Positions 46,401 through 56,604 of a stretch of DNA of 64,000 nucleotides are shown here, one piece after another; the first letter of the stretch is position 1; each line of letters starts with the position of its first letter. The notes beneath the pieces are model-generated. The model saw only the letters and a list, made by a program, of their open reading frames with translations. It had not been told where the DNA came from and made no database searches. A program made the translations under genes and the position numbers. The DNA lies in assembly GCF_003589595.1 (NCBI RefSeq), contig NW_020654289.1, positions 5,155,866-5,219,865 on the forward strand. The letters run 5' to 3'. The stretch comes from Hyposmocoma kahamanoa (lineage: Eukaryota > Arthropoda > Insecta > Lepidoptera > Cosmopterigidae).

Positions 46401-49400
46401 AAAAAAACGTATCTATGTTTGTGTAATAAAAGTGTATTAAAGATTTGTTACAAGTACAGTTTTATTTGTAGATGTATGCGCACTCAAGGTGAACGACAGA
46501 CGTTCCACAATTTTTCGAATTGGAAACCAAAATCAACCAACCAATCCATCCATCCGTTCATGAACGAGAATGACGATCGCTCGTCATTACTGTGGTCGGT
46601 TTGCTCTAAATAATTTATTTATTTGCCTTCTCGTTACGGACGAGCGTTCGTCAGCATGCTCACATATGGTAATGACAATTTTTAATGCTATTTATTGATA
46701 ACGTTTTTGTTAAAAAAATTGTAAAAAAAATGACGACTTCAATTAAAATAAAACAAAAGTAGAGTAAATAATATTGTAATTGTACGTAATAAAGAAACTT
46801 ACGTATTAACAAACTTTATAAAATGATCCCTAAAAGTACGCGAGATGTTAAAGGAGTGTCTGTCTGTACATATTGAAAATGTATATTGAAACTGTATATT
46901 GAAATTTTTCCTGAGTATTTCTTAAGGAAATTACTTACTTTCCTGTACAGTTCAACAAGTATCGAATGAAACTTAAAATTTATAGAGAATTCCTATAAAT
47001 AAACAATAACTTTCAAATAAATAATAAATTTTCTGGAGCGCTCCGAAATGAGATCCAAAGAATCTCATTTCGGAGTCAGGATTCAGATTGGATACATCCA
47101 AAAACGCCTGTTTTCCGGAAAGAATTATTGTAATATATGGCCTTATTCTTGATGAGTAATAGTTAGAAGATTTCATTCCTCCAGAATCCTCATTATCAGT
47201 TGGCACGATGACGAAAAGGGCCCGAAAACCTTTCGAAGATTTGGGACAAAAACAGAAGGAGAGAAGATCTCACGAACACAAAAGTGAAAATCCAAGTAAA
47301 AAGCTTACACGTGTCACGGCTTAATACTCCACAAACTCTGCCGATATTGTAGAGTATATACGGGTGAAAGCCAATGCTACTTTGAGGGTCGAGCAGTTGG
47401 GTGATCCCGCCCCAATGTAAATTTTAATTCACTTGTGGTGAGTACCAAATCAACATCTGTCGACCTTCATGAAGGATGAGTTTTGGCCGAAGGGTGTCAT
47501 GTACCGACGTTTCCGAGGCCGACTATCGAACACCCACGTTGCGTCACACGTCGCAGTCAATACGTGTAAATAATAATTAGCCTTATGTGTTTTATTTGTT
47601 TGTATAGTCTTTAATGTATGTACTTATGGGTCTTTGTAACCTGAATACAAATAATTAAACAAATAAAGTGCTTTTGAAAGTGCCGTGAAGATGTTCGGTT
47701 CGTAAGTAAAATTATTAAGAAATCAGATCATACAGAGTTACATTTACACTAGAAAAAGCTCTAGGGTTGCTCCTCATATTAAAGCTACCGAAATGGCAAA
47801 ATTTGGCAAACTCATTACATTACGTTACCGCAGCGCATGTTTGTTTTAACAATTCGAACTTGTCTATGACTAATGAAGCTTTTTTATTGGTTAAAAATAG
47901 TCGTTGTAAAGAACAAAGACCTCTGTTCGGCTACATTTATTTCAATTACCATCTAAAAGTTCTAAAAATAACTAAAATCGAGTTCGAAATGACTCTGTCA
48001 TTAGTGCCTAATCAGGCGCCAGGACGCGTGATGTTCGTCCAATTCACCAGGCTCACATAAAATTGCATCACCTCACGTGACGTAAGTAAAATTGTGGGAG
48101 GGGACTGCAGATTCGTGTGTGAGTTAACCAATAAATGTGCAAAGCATGCTTGTGTCGGTTGGTAGTGTGTTTATGTAGTTGTTAGCACAGGAAACAAAAT
48201 TAATAAATAATTACACCACCTATTGGAAGGTTTTTTGTTACTAGGTTGGAGGATGTTACTAGGATGGCGGAAGTAACTGGTAGGTAGATTATGATTCTTT
48301 TATTTTTTCGATTTCTGAAATAAAGCATTATAAACGAACACAAGATGAAAATGTTTCAATTTATGAAATCATATTATTCCAGTAGTATTTTTTTATCCTT
48401 AACGACACTAACGTTATATCTAAAAAAGAAAAGGAAATTATCATCAAAATGTGAAAATGTGATACTAAAATAAATAAAAATAGATAGTAAAATGTAAGAA
48501 AAATTATAGAAAGGAAGCCTTATTTCGGTGCATGGTCGATTTGCAACACATTCTTCAAATTTACCAGGCTCCCTTCTTAAAATCTCGCAATAATACAATA
48601 GACACTACAGACACCAAGTAGGTTGGTTATACGTGCTTTGTCATTCATTGAATACAAAATCATCTGAGAATGAATTTAAATCAATGGATCTCTTTTATTT
48701 GTAACTCGAGGTTCTCTTGATTCTTGAATCACATGCACATAAATCGTATAATCAGCTGTATATGTCATACGTTTGATTCTACTAAAGGCGCTTATTATCT
48801 ACACGAGTGCTATGCAAGCCTGGTATAATGTAGGAGGATAGTGGATATTTCCGTGGTTAAACGACACAAATTTTGAAGCGACGGAGCTTCCTTCCTTTCA
48901 TTTATTAAATTAGTAAAAAAAAAATTGAGTTGTTGTTGAACTTTCCATTTTTATTTGTTACTTTTATCATTGCGATACATGTATATTATTCTTATTTTCT
49001 TTCCATTAAATTGTATTTTACGTTTCCGTTATGTTGGAATATTAACTTTATTTGTTACTACTATTTATTCCATTACGTAATTCAATAACTTTTTCTTGCA
49101 ATAATTTCACTATATTATTTATTTTATTTTAATATATTAGCTTACTGGAGTCCTTTCGAACATTTAAAATTGTAAACAACCTTTCTTGGGTCTCATTGTT
49201 CCCTGGTATTAGTGGGGTATCACTTAGTAAAGGCGTAAGAAGCAGACACCGGACACAAAATAGCATGCATGCACGTAACTAACCATCACGTAACGCTCAA
49301 CCTAATACCAGTTTTTTTGTTTGACAAATTTTAACGGTGCTTAACAGATTTATTATAAACCTTTTCAGAAAAATTGCGATGTTTTTGTTAACCAGTGAAA

Positions 49401-52400
49401 ATCTACCTGTGATCTGATTTTAAACGCTGATGATATCAATGTAAATAAAAATATTCGAAATACTACATATGTACATATTTTAATAAATAATAATATAATT
49501 TAATAAATACAATAGTATCAGTGTGGTATCAGATTTTATCCGTCTAAATATCTCATGTATGATGGCGTCTCCTAGGTATGCAAAATAATAATGAATAATA
49601 ATGAATAATATAATTGTCACTTTTTAAAATCGAAAAATAAGCTCAAAGCGACGAAATGACTGACTGACGACTGGACTTGGGTCTCATTAACGTCGTCGGT
49701 TTGCTAAACTTCACCAGTGTTACTAGGATCGCATAATGCGAACGAAATTAACTTTGGCCGACGATCGACGTGGCAATGGCGTCCGAGTCGAAAATAGCGT
49801 CCGATTTTATTACCGATGCGATTGTCGGAAAGCGCGCTCTTTATACTCTTGCGGAGAGACGAAATACACGTCCGATTCTTCTCTCCGATTTGTAGCGTTG
49901 CCAATGCAAATTATTCAAAATCCCCAAAAATCAAGGTTATAAATTTAGGGGGGGGGGGCAAAGGTCATATTTCCCATATGTAATAATATTTATTCATTCT
50001 TAGTATTTATTATATTATTATTGTTACGCTTACAATACAATGCAAACTTGCACGCCCCGTCCACGTCTCGGGCACGGCCTTGAATTCTAGAATGCGAGGG
50101 CAATTTCCCCACATAGCGAAATGCAAACAAAATCCCCAAACGAGTTGTTGAATTGAAATTCCATGTACTTAGGGAATTCCCCATAAATTGGCAACACTAC
50201 AGTTAGTTCAGAAAAAGTCTGACGAAAGAATCGGACGCCTATCGGACGTGTATTGAGTGAATCCGATCCGATAGTCGGATCCGACCATCAGACACGAAAT
50301 CGGACGTGTATTACCGTACTAAATGTTTGTTTGATCATGATGGATAACTTAAATAAATATATTTAAGTCAATATGAAAACTTATCAGTGAAAATGATATT
50401 TGGAAAATAACTTGGATTCTAAAGATGCTAAAAGGTAAGGTTAAACCTGTAAAGCAATTAAAATATTGTAGAACTTTTTTTTACTCGCCTCAGTTTTTCG
50501 CTTTCTCTTTTTCGCTTCGCTCTGTCTGTTGCCTTTACTAACCCTTTGTTTATAGGCGCTAAAGTAGTAATGATTTTACGCAATGTTTTGCAAATATGCA
50601 AAAAAACATTTTTGCATGCAACTACATCAGAAAAATGCATACAATTCTGATTAGGTTTCAATTTTACTATACAAATCATGTTATTGTTTTCCTAGTGAAT
50701 AGCAACCGGTACTATCTCATTTTTGACAATTTTACAGGATGAAGAAAAAATCATTTATATAGCATCTGGTTTATTAAATAAAAATATGTAGTGTACATAC
50801 ATACATGTGTAATAAAAATATTTGCAAACTACGTATTTTTATTTAATAAACCGGATGCTATATAAATGACGCAAACAATTTTCTTCTTCATCCTGATGCT
50901 GATGATAATGGTGGTCATGATGATGATGTTGATGGTGGTGATGATGAATATTGATGTATGTACAACAAAGTTTATATGACATTAACAAAATTATTAATTA
51001 TTTAGATTTATTTATTATTTACATATAGATAGATAGATGGTCTTACACGGATGAGAAGGATTTTTATACAAGAAGTTATATTAAAATAGTTGTTCTTACG
51101 TGTTAATTTTGTGAACAATAAAATGTGTGTTGTAATAATAATTTCTCATTACCATGCCGTCTTTCTCATTTATGTTTATGAGAAAATCATTCGTTTTACT
51201 GCAATCTCATTCGTGTGACCTAAAATATCGATTTTTTTGTTGTATTTAACTTAAATATTTTTGTGATGTTATAATTATTGACATTGCTTGAACTTATTTG
51301 TACGTTTAAGACCTTAAAACCAAAGGAAAAAAGGGTTTTAAAAAATGACTCAAAAAGCGCCATTGAAATTCGTAAAGTGACAACACCGTTTTCACCAAAT
51401 ATGAGTCAAATACAACATACCACGCAGAATATAATGCTGCCGTCCACTAACGCGGCTAAGTGACAAATGGTCAAAAGTCCGTTTAAAATAGAAAAAGATA
51501 GAACACAAAATTATCTTTGAAAAACAGTTAAATTTAGTTAACGTGTTCCACTTATCGGATACGATGCAAAGCTCATTCATCAAATATCATTATCAAATAT
51601 CAATAAACAATTTCATTATTCTAAAACTGAACTCAATAAAATATTGTCACTTAGCCGCGTTTTAGTTAGCGGAAGGCCATGATGACGTCATTAATATGTT
51701 TGCTATTCAAAAGTTATATTTCTCACTAAATTTAACAACACTTTTTCAAAAATTTATACGTATGGCTTTTCCAGTAATTTCAAAAGACTGTCCGACTACT
51801 TCGGTAACGTGAATGGCCGACTGACATCACGCTTTCTTTATTTTTTCTTTTTGTCTACATAATAGTTCTGTTTAATGTAGACAAATTATCTAAAAATCAT
51901 ACCTACAAACTATACGTCATACTACAAAATCACAAATTTGATTGCGTGAAGCAGAACACATAGAATTCGAGGCCCAATAGGAGCTCAATCTTATGTAACC
52001 CCGTTTGTATGTACATCCGACACTCACTGGTGAATGTTTTTAATTGTAAACCAACCAATCCCGTTTTTACGAACGACATCCAATCCAATGGGCTAAGTGA
52101 TACCTCACTAATACCAGGGAATCATGAAATGCAAGAAAGTTTGTATCGATGTGAACAAGCATCTTACACCAACAATGCACCTGCCGGCCGGCCCAAGTGT
52201 ATATTAAATTTATAATAGGTAAGGACAAAGGACAGCCTTTGCAATATTTGTAGGTTTGTTATACATATATTTTATTTATACTTATTTAGACGAAAAAAGA
52301 AAAAGATGTTTGTTTCATGCATTTCTACCACCAAAACATATTTTGGGATTAGTATTTTTTAATATTTATCTTTTTTTAGAATATAATATATTCTTATGAT

Positions 52401-53540
52401 ACTTTATGTTAGTATACATAATAACAAAACCCTAATTAATTAATTGTATTCGTAATTTGACTGTCACCTTTACTTATTATTTATTAAAACAAGGATATAT
52501 AAGAAACCTACTCCTTAATTCACTACATCTTACTGTTCGTTTTACATCTCTTTTTCCCCATAACGCCCAACTTGCCTCAACACTCTCACTCAAGCCGACT
52601 TTTACTCGTTGCGCCTCAAAACTACCAGGCGATCATAAAACTCACGTAGTTATCGCGCAAGTCGGTGTGGTTGTGCTCGATGCCGTCGTCGAGTACAGAC
52701 ACGCGCACACCATCGCCATTGTAGCCCATGGCGTAGGCGGGTAAAACGTTCAGATCCAGACGGGGTAGATGATTCGACGTACGAGTATCTTGCTGTAAAA
52801 AGTCTAACTTAGTTAGTTATACAGCTAGTTTGTTATGACTTAATAATATTACCTTCAATATACGGTTCGTCCCATTAACATTATGGTCATTGGAGTATGA
52901 CGAGCGGCTGTTTTTAGTTTGAACACAATATATAATATAATATATAGTGTGGATAAAGTGGATATCCTCTAGCTTAATGTAAATGATACTTGTAATTTAT
53001 GTCTTTGTGATGCGTTGGTATTTTCTCGTCGTAAGAAAGTCTGTTTAGACTGAGGCTGACTGTTTTTAACTGACATTGGAAAACGCTATGACCATGACAT
53101 ACCGTACAATATTCAACGAAGAATTTTGTCAGTATGAATGTCTTTAGCTGTTCACCACCGCACCGTGTTTTATCACTTGGTATCGTGTTTTCTCTTCTAC
53201 ATGTATCATATGGTCTTACACATCATCTGAGAGCAACATTGCTAAGTCTTATAATTAGACAAGCCGTTTCTTCTGTCTCGATGTACAGCAGAAACTCAAA
53301 ACTGCAACTAAAAGAAAATGTGGCTAAAAAGATTCATCTTACCAGATACCACTCGTGATCCCACAACTCATCATTGAAGGGAGGTTTCCCGAGTACTTTG
53401 AATTTCTTAACTTCTGCAGTTTCTGAAGATGTTAAATTAAACTCTTCTACTCTTTTCACCCTGTGTAGGTCTTTGTCTACGTCTGATATAAAGTGTCGTT
53501 TTACACGAGTTTTCTCAAAAAGTTGTTCTGCCCATCTTAC
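37111..53540 (-). CDS. PCSK1: Proprotein convertase, PC1/3 (neuroendocrine convertase 1)-like, 13 exons, N-terminus missing
   Basis: Exons A-M (1863 nt, 620 residues) join without a phase error. Exon A starts in the prodomain and contains RVKR, the expected autocleavage site. The subtilisin-type triad is Asp in [15 protein letters not shown], His in [10 protein letters not shown] and Ser in [11 protein letters not shown]; the oxyanion residue is Asn (WANGNGG), which excludes PC2, where it is Asp. A P domain follows (about 150 residues), then a 117-residue terminal exon product without transmembrane segment or cysteine-rich repeats, unlike furins. Phrases such as [20 protein letters not shown] and [19 protein letters not shown] fit PC1/3 best. 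The role would be calcium-dependent cleavage of prohormones at dibasic sites in regulated secretory granules. A furin-like assignment remains possible until the N-terminus and a tree are available. Confidence 0.88.
37757..37890 (-). CDS. PCSK1: Convertase exon L (P domain)
   Basis: Acceptor ttgcag, donor gtaaat. [20 protein letters not shown] then [20 protein letters not shown] and VADE; the MSV-TWGE-P-G-W block is typical of the P domain beta barrel. Confidence 0.93.
38438..38598 (-). CDS. PCSK1: Convertase exon K (P domain, RGD changed to RGA)
   Basis: Acceptor ttttag, donor gtaaga. [20 protein letters not shown] then [20 protein letters not shown] and [13 protein letters not shown]. The conserved RRGDL of convertase P domains reads RRGAL (codon GCG). 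Confidence 0.92.
39161..39283 (-). CDS. PCSK1: Convertase exon J
   Basis: Acceptor ttccag, donor gtaagt. [20 protein letters not shown] then [21 protein letters not shown] nearer gt exists at 39169, but only the gtaagt site gives the phase required by exon K. The TATG-N-CCTGGTA motif overlaps the donor region. Confidence 0.9.
39415..39507 (-). CDS. PCSK1: Convertase exon I
   Basis: Acceptor ttgcag, donor gtaatt (non-consensus at the last positions); [20 protein letters not shown] then [10 protein letters not shown], highly conserved end of the catalytic domain. Confidence 0.92.
39701..39801 (-). CDS. PCSK1: Convertase exon H (catalytic Ser)
   Basis: Acceptor ctacag, donor gtgagt; 33 codons plus two bases. 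[20 protein letters not shown] then [13 protein letters not shown]. Ser of GTSAAAP is the nucleophile. Confidence 0.93.
40012..40144 (-). CDS. PCSK1: Convertase exon G
   Basis: Acceptor atttag, donor gtaagt; one base plus 44 codons. [20 protein letters not shown] then [20 protein letters not shown], the block before the catalytic serine. Confidence 0.92.
40494..40573 (-). CDS. PCSK1: Convertase exon F (oxyanion Asn)
   Basis: Acceptor ctccag, donor gtgaga; 26 codons plus two bases. [20 protein letters not shown] then DNCNCD. The second Asn of WANGNGG is the oxyanion-hole residue, as in PC1/3 and furin and unlike PC2. One or two more Gly/Ser residues than vertebrate PC1 are present here. Confidence 0.92.
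40988..41106 (-). CDS. PCSK1: Convertase exon E
   Basis: Acceptor gttag, donor gtgaaa (weak). [20 protein letters not shown] then [38 protein letters not shown] is nearly invariant in kexin-like convertases. Confidence 0.93.
41107..41917 (-). other. Intron D-E, right-hand unassigned part
   Basis: AT-rich DNA. One plus-strand copy of the recurrent motif at 41541-41557 (atatgccaccctggtaa). No other element recognised. Confidence 0.3.
41918..42125 (-). repeat. Interspersed repeat family B, 5'-truncated
   Basis: Minus copy in the D-E intron of the convertase gene, so it is in the sense direction of that transcript. End block caagtgacgggacgaacaag at the left, agagctttaaatcgcaaag and acaccagcaccctta-like blocks to the right, cut near ggaacacagta. 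Confidence 0.82.
42126..44089 (-). other. Intron D-E, left unassigned part
   Basis: No exon found. Two recurrent motif copies (42368, 43562). From about 43970 the DNA belongs to the repeat that forms the palindrome at 44.1 kb (ggaaatgaaactatttttcc, cggatttaaatcgcg). Confidence 0.3.
44090..44242. repeat. Long perfect-like palindrome (arms about 67 bp, loop 18 bp)
   Basis: The left arm starts cgcgtatatttgttttttca and ends ggtcccatggtcacggtt; the right arm is its inverse complement with two or three differences. The arm sequence is an interspersed repeat, present singly at 19.79 kb and 21.41 kb. Two copies therefore sit head to head here, or the element is a foldback. Confidence 0.85.
44752..44869 (-). 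CDS. PCSK1: Convertase exon D
   Basis: Acceptor gtgcag, donor gtaagt, 39 codons plus one base. [20 protein letters not shown] then [19 protein letters not shown], the conserved block after the catalytic histidine. Confidence 0.93.
45098..45199 (-). CDS. PCSK1: Convertase exon C (catalytic His)
   Basis: Thirty-four codons, phase 0, acceptor tttttag, donor gtaagt. [20 protein letters not shown] contains calcium-site acidic residues; [10 protein letters not shown] carries the catalytic histidine. Separated from exon B by a 7.4-kb intron. Confidence 0.93.
45838..45895 (+). repeat. 58-bp repeat, arm 1 of an inverted pair
   Basis: gtcgttttaccacggaaata, then tccaccatcctccaacattt and taccaggctcacataac. 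Matches the inverse complement of 48810-48868 at about 49 of 57 positions. It ends in the recurrent CCTGGTA motif. Confidence 0.8.
47040..47075. repeat. Short perfect hairpin
   Basis: ctccgaaatgagat and atctcatttcggag form a 14-bp perfect stem with a 7-base loop. No U-run follows and no known RNA family fits; listed as a structure only. Confidence 0.7.
48810..48868 (-). repeat. 58-bp repeat, arm 2 of an inverted pair
   Basis: On the plus strand ctatgcaagcctggtataat followed by gtaggaggatagtggatatt and tccgtggttaaacgac. Together with the copy at 45838 it brackets about 3 kb in inverted orientation; whether the pair are ends of one element or two independent copies cannot be told by eye. Confidence 0.8.
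50738..50893. mobile_element. Foldback MITE
   Basis: Inverse arms of about 55-60 bp: ggatgaagaaaaaatcattt then atatagcatctggtttatta on the left, pairing with the right arm ending in gctatataaatga and ttcttcatcc. A few unpaired bases (cgcaaacaattt) interrupt the right arm. The spacer is about 35 bp. No frame. Confidence 0.75.
50896..50948. repeat. Imperfect GAT/GGT trinucleotide microsatellite
   Basis: tgatgctgatgataatggtg and gtcatgatgatgatgttgat; imperfect triplets over about 50 bp, next to the foldback MITE. Intronic. Confidence 0.85.
52646..52792 (-). CDS. PCSK1: Convertase exon B (catalytic Asp)
   Basis: Forty-nine codons, phase 0, acceptor tttacag, donor gtgagt. [20 protein letters not shown] leads to [19 protein letters not shown], which carries the catalytic aspartate. 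An example of the TATG-N-CCTGGTA motif begins nine bases after the exon. Confidence 0.93.
53343..53540 (-). CDS. PCSK1: Convertase exon A (end of prodomain, start of catalytic domain)
   Basis: Acceptor tttacag, donor gtaaga, 66 codons in phase 0. Starts [15 protein letters not shown]; the RVKR is the primary prodomain cleavage site. A second basic site, HRVKR, follows 14 residues later. Ends [12 protein letters not shown], the conserved first turn of the catalytic domain. Confidence 0.9.
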
Positions 53541-53717
53541 CTGTAAATGTGGATAATTTCTTATTAGGATAAAAATAAACATGTTTACTCTTTCCTGATT
53601 TTAATTTACAAAAATGAGATTTTTCTTTGTTTTAATTGAATTATTAGAAAGTAATTTTTAAATTATATTGTTTGTCGTATGTACTGTATTTAGTAGATGT
53701 ATGTACGTACATATACA

Positions 53718-55222
53718 CCGGCACCGCTTTAAACTATTTCCGTAAAGGAGATCCGCCAAATCCCATACAAAATTACCCCAGGCCCGGCGCCAAAATAATG
53801 TAACTCAATTTTTAGAGTAAAAATAGCAAAAATATTATATAGTTTCGGTATTGCTAAATTCACATGCTAACATTGTCTTTTTGCCCGTTGAATTTTAATA
53901 GGGGCTCTTTGTAAAATTATATTTTTTAGAGAAACGTCGTCATTTTTAGTTCATTAATCTTGTAATTAGTCATTATGGCATATAAGCATGTATGTACTGT
54001 ACTGTGAACTATGAAAAAATAAATTAGATGTTCGAAACTATGTGTAAAATAAAACACTTAGTATGGTTATAAAATAATATATATTTTCATTTTCTCGACA
54101 GAATATATGTTTGATGGACTTAGTTTTCTAAATCAACTAATACAAAATCTAAGCCTAGAGCTGGGTGGTCTAAATCACGTTCATTGTGTCTAGCCCAACC
54201 CAAATAGTACATGACGCTTATTACATGGGCGCAACTTCCCAGTGTTCTGTTCCCGTGATAACAGGAACAGTAATGTTCTTTCACTGCCTCGATTCCAAAA
54301 ACCGCAGTATTAAATAACAAATAGGTATAATAAGTGTTTGATCTGACATGACGTGAATTAATTCTGCAGCGAATCAGTACGTTGTTTGTATGCGACTGTG
54401 ACCTTATAACTCGATTATTTATTATATTTATTTGTTCTGAGTGTCTGTAAACCTCGATTTCATATACGCCAGTTCTCTTCGTGTGTTCGCTGCAGTACGA
54501 ACGTGCTATTTTGAGGTGATATGTGCCTATAGCGAATTTTATCAGATCTTCGTACGTCAGCTCCGGAAAATCTGATACTTCTGGATTGTTTGCATCCAGT
54601 CTAGTAAATGATGATCTTTGCCTGTTCAAATTGTTTTCTAAAACATACGCGGCCAACAGATTTGTTTTATGTATGTTGCGGTTTATTGATGCAATAAAAT
54701 CATCAGTAAATCTACTGTCTTCGTAAGGCTCCTGAAAGCAGTTTATCAAAGCCGCTGCTATTTTGAAATCTGTGAATGTTTTCGTTAAGGTATTGTTAAA
54801 CATTCTGTTGCGGAAGATTTTAAAGCTATTTTTAAACTTGCCATTCACAGTTTCTACAACCCAACGACACATGGTTATTAGTCGTGATTTGTTGGCCTCT
54901 TCTGTAGTGAGTTGAGTTTCATTTAATAATAATAATAATAATAATATGATTGATATACATGCTTATATGCCATAATTATTTATTACAATGTTAATGAACT
55001 AAAAAGGACGACGCTTCTCTAATAAATAGAATTTTTCATAAAGCGCCTATGAAAATTCAACAGGCAAAAAAACTGTGTTAGCACGTGAATTTAGCAATAC
55101 CGAAACTATATAATATTATGGCTATTTTTACTCTAAAAACTGAGTTACATTATTTTGGCGCCGGGCCTGGGGTCATTTTGGCGGATCTCCTTCTACACGG
55201 AAATAACACTAAGTACCCGGCA
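53718..55222. mobile_element. DNA transposon with about 250-bp terminal inverted repeats, internally deleted
   Basis: The left end (from about 53718 to 54005) and the right end (about 54945-55222) are inverse complements across words such as ggagatccgccaaa, ccccaggcccggcgccaaaa, taatgtaactcaatttttag and atagtttcggtattgctaaa. They enclose a transposase fragment. Exact ends and a target duplication are uncertain (both outer edges show ccggc-like bases). It lies in the intron upstream of convertase exon A. Confidence 0.8.
54120..54935 (-). pseudogene. DDE transposase C-terminal part with SWIM-like zinc finger (ISL2EU/Harbinger-related)
   Basis: The minus-strand frame from 54872 encodes 250 residues, and the open frame continues upstream through LTTEEANKSRLIT to about 54935, where an ATT microsatellite replaces the rest. 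SRLIT-CRWVVETVNGKFKN is the last DDE_Tnp_4 block (its Glu is probably the third catalytic residue). Further on YCSCYHGNRTLGSCAHVISV matches the SWIM pattern C-x-C...C-x-H, as in transposases of ISL2EU-type elements. The N-terminal DNA-binding and first two catalytic residues are gone, so it is inactive despite the long open frame. Confidence 0.75.
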
Positions 55223-56415
55223 TCAGAATAGCGACGAAAACAACACACGTTAACTGTACTACGCGATAAAGAAAAGTAACTACTACGTGGAAAAAATAAA
55301 ACGAGGGCAAACAAAATTGCTCTCGCGGACGGTGGAGGACACCACGTGTATTCTCCTTTGCAGATACCAGGCTCGCATAAATGGATGGACGTGTGCAAAG
55401 TTTCCCCTATGTAACTCTACTCACCCTTCGATCTTTGATGAGTGTCGCTGTGTGCGTACTAGGGGTGCGCCGTTGTTTGCTGTGACCGTATTTTGTAAAC
55501 ACATAAACGTTCGGAAAACCGAGTACCTGGGGACAAAGATAATTTTCAAATGATATGACTATTGAATTGACTATCTTATTATAAATCGTTTAGAGTCGAA
55601 TTTAGACTTGCTGCGGTCGATATTATTTTATACTTATTATTGAGGAACGTATTAAAAAACTGTCAAAATATCATGCATTATGTTCGCCTGAAGTAGATAA
55701 ATAGCGTAAAATTTAGACCAAGTAGTACCTACGTAATAAGACGTAAAGTGTTTGGAATAAATATGAACATTAGCAAATAATAAGTAACTATGTTTCATTG
55801 ACGAAACCTTTAATTTGTTGTTTATTACATGATTCAAACAATAAATTCCATATTACGATAACTATACCAAATTATTTATTCTAGGCGTTCCCTCAAAACA
55901 CAGTTAGGTTACAAAAAAAGTAAACTCTATTATATTCGAATAGTCGATACAATAAACGACTACTCGTCTCTCTTCCTCACATTTCACCTTCGCTTAAAAT
56001 CCGCATTTGTAGCATATTGCTGCTTTTGTTTGAACTATTTCAAAATGTTAAGAACAAAAAATTCAATGTAATCGTATAATAATCACTATCTTTGTGCAAA
56101 AGTGTTCGTTTCATGCTTGCATGTGTGCACGATTTATTTATAGACACCAAAAATAGTGACGTTCCAATGTTAAATTGCTGTACAATGTCACGTGAATATG
56201 GATTACAAAATAATAGATACGCCCCATTTGTTTTCCTCTCAGCTGCATTCGTCACTATAATCCCTACACAAATCACGAAAGTAAATCGTTAGCTATTTTT
56301 AAAGTGAGAGTTATAGAGCATTATTTATCTACTATTCTATCCATATCTTAGGTATTATATTATAAAATATGTATTTATATAATTTATAACAATTTAATAA
56401 AAATAAATAAAATTT
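55223..56415. other. Unassigned DNA, possible intron upstream of exon A
   Basis: I looked on the minus strand for the convertase prodomain (GG-x-A-x2-IA-x2-LGY) and signal peptide and saw neither here nor further right. One motif copy at 55365-55381. Confidence 0.3.
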
Positions 56416-56604
56416 ACTATGCCGGACTGCCACGCAGAGGTCCCAGGTTCGATTCCCGGGCCGTGAGAAATAGTTGTATGGCTTACAATTATTTCTCTCG
56501 TGAGTTTGGGTGTAATTTGTGGTTGTCTATGTTTGTGTCCATGGCACCCGCGACACAGGGTTTTCCTAGTGCGGGGCTATGTTGAGTGTGTGCGTTATTT
56601 ATTT
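56416..56604 (+). mobile_element. SINE family A, slightly 5'-truncated
   Basis: Starts at ctatgccggactgccacgca, has the B box ggttcgattccc and the complete body with gcgacacagggttttcctag and ttgagtgtgtgcgttattta. The A box is missing, so it has no complete Pol III promoter. Confidence 0.87.

Larger units (their letters stand above)
45200..52645 (-). other. Convertase intron B-C (7.4 kb)
   Basis: Unusually poor in SINEs compared with the CRAL-TRIO introns. It holds an inverted pair of 58-bp repeats (45838/48810), a hairpin at 47.04 kb, a foldback MITE at 50.74 kb, a GAT microsatellite at 50.9 kb, an 11-base G run at about 49948, and at least eight copies of the recurrent motif. The frames near 47208-47330 ([19 protein letters not shown]) look like a fragment of a transposon-encoded protein, weakly supported. 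Confidence 0.45.

Noticed and set aside
47208..47330. Basic peptide [19 protein letters not shown]
   Set aside because: It resembles the start of some transposon-encoded proteins but is short, stops soon and has no partner domain; kept only as a remark in the intron entry.
50896..50948. CRISPR-like periodicity
   Set aside because: It is a trinucleotide microsatellite; the window is an animal genome and no spaced repeats of CRISPR type are present.
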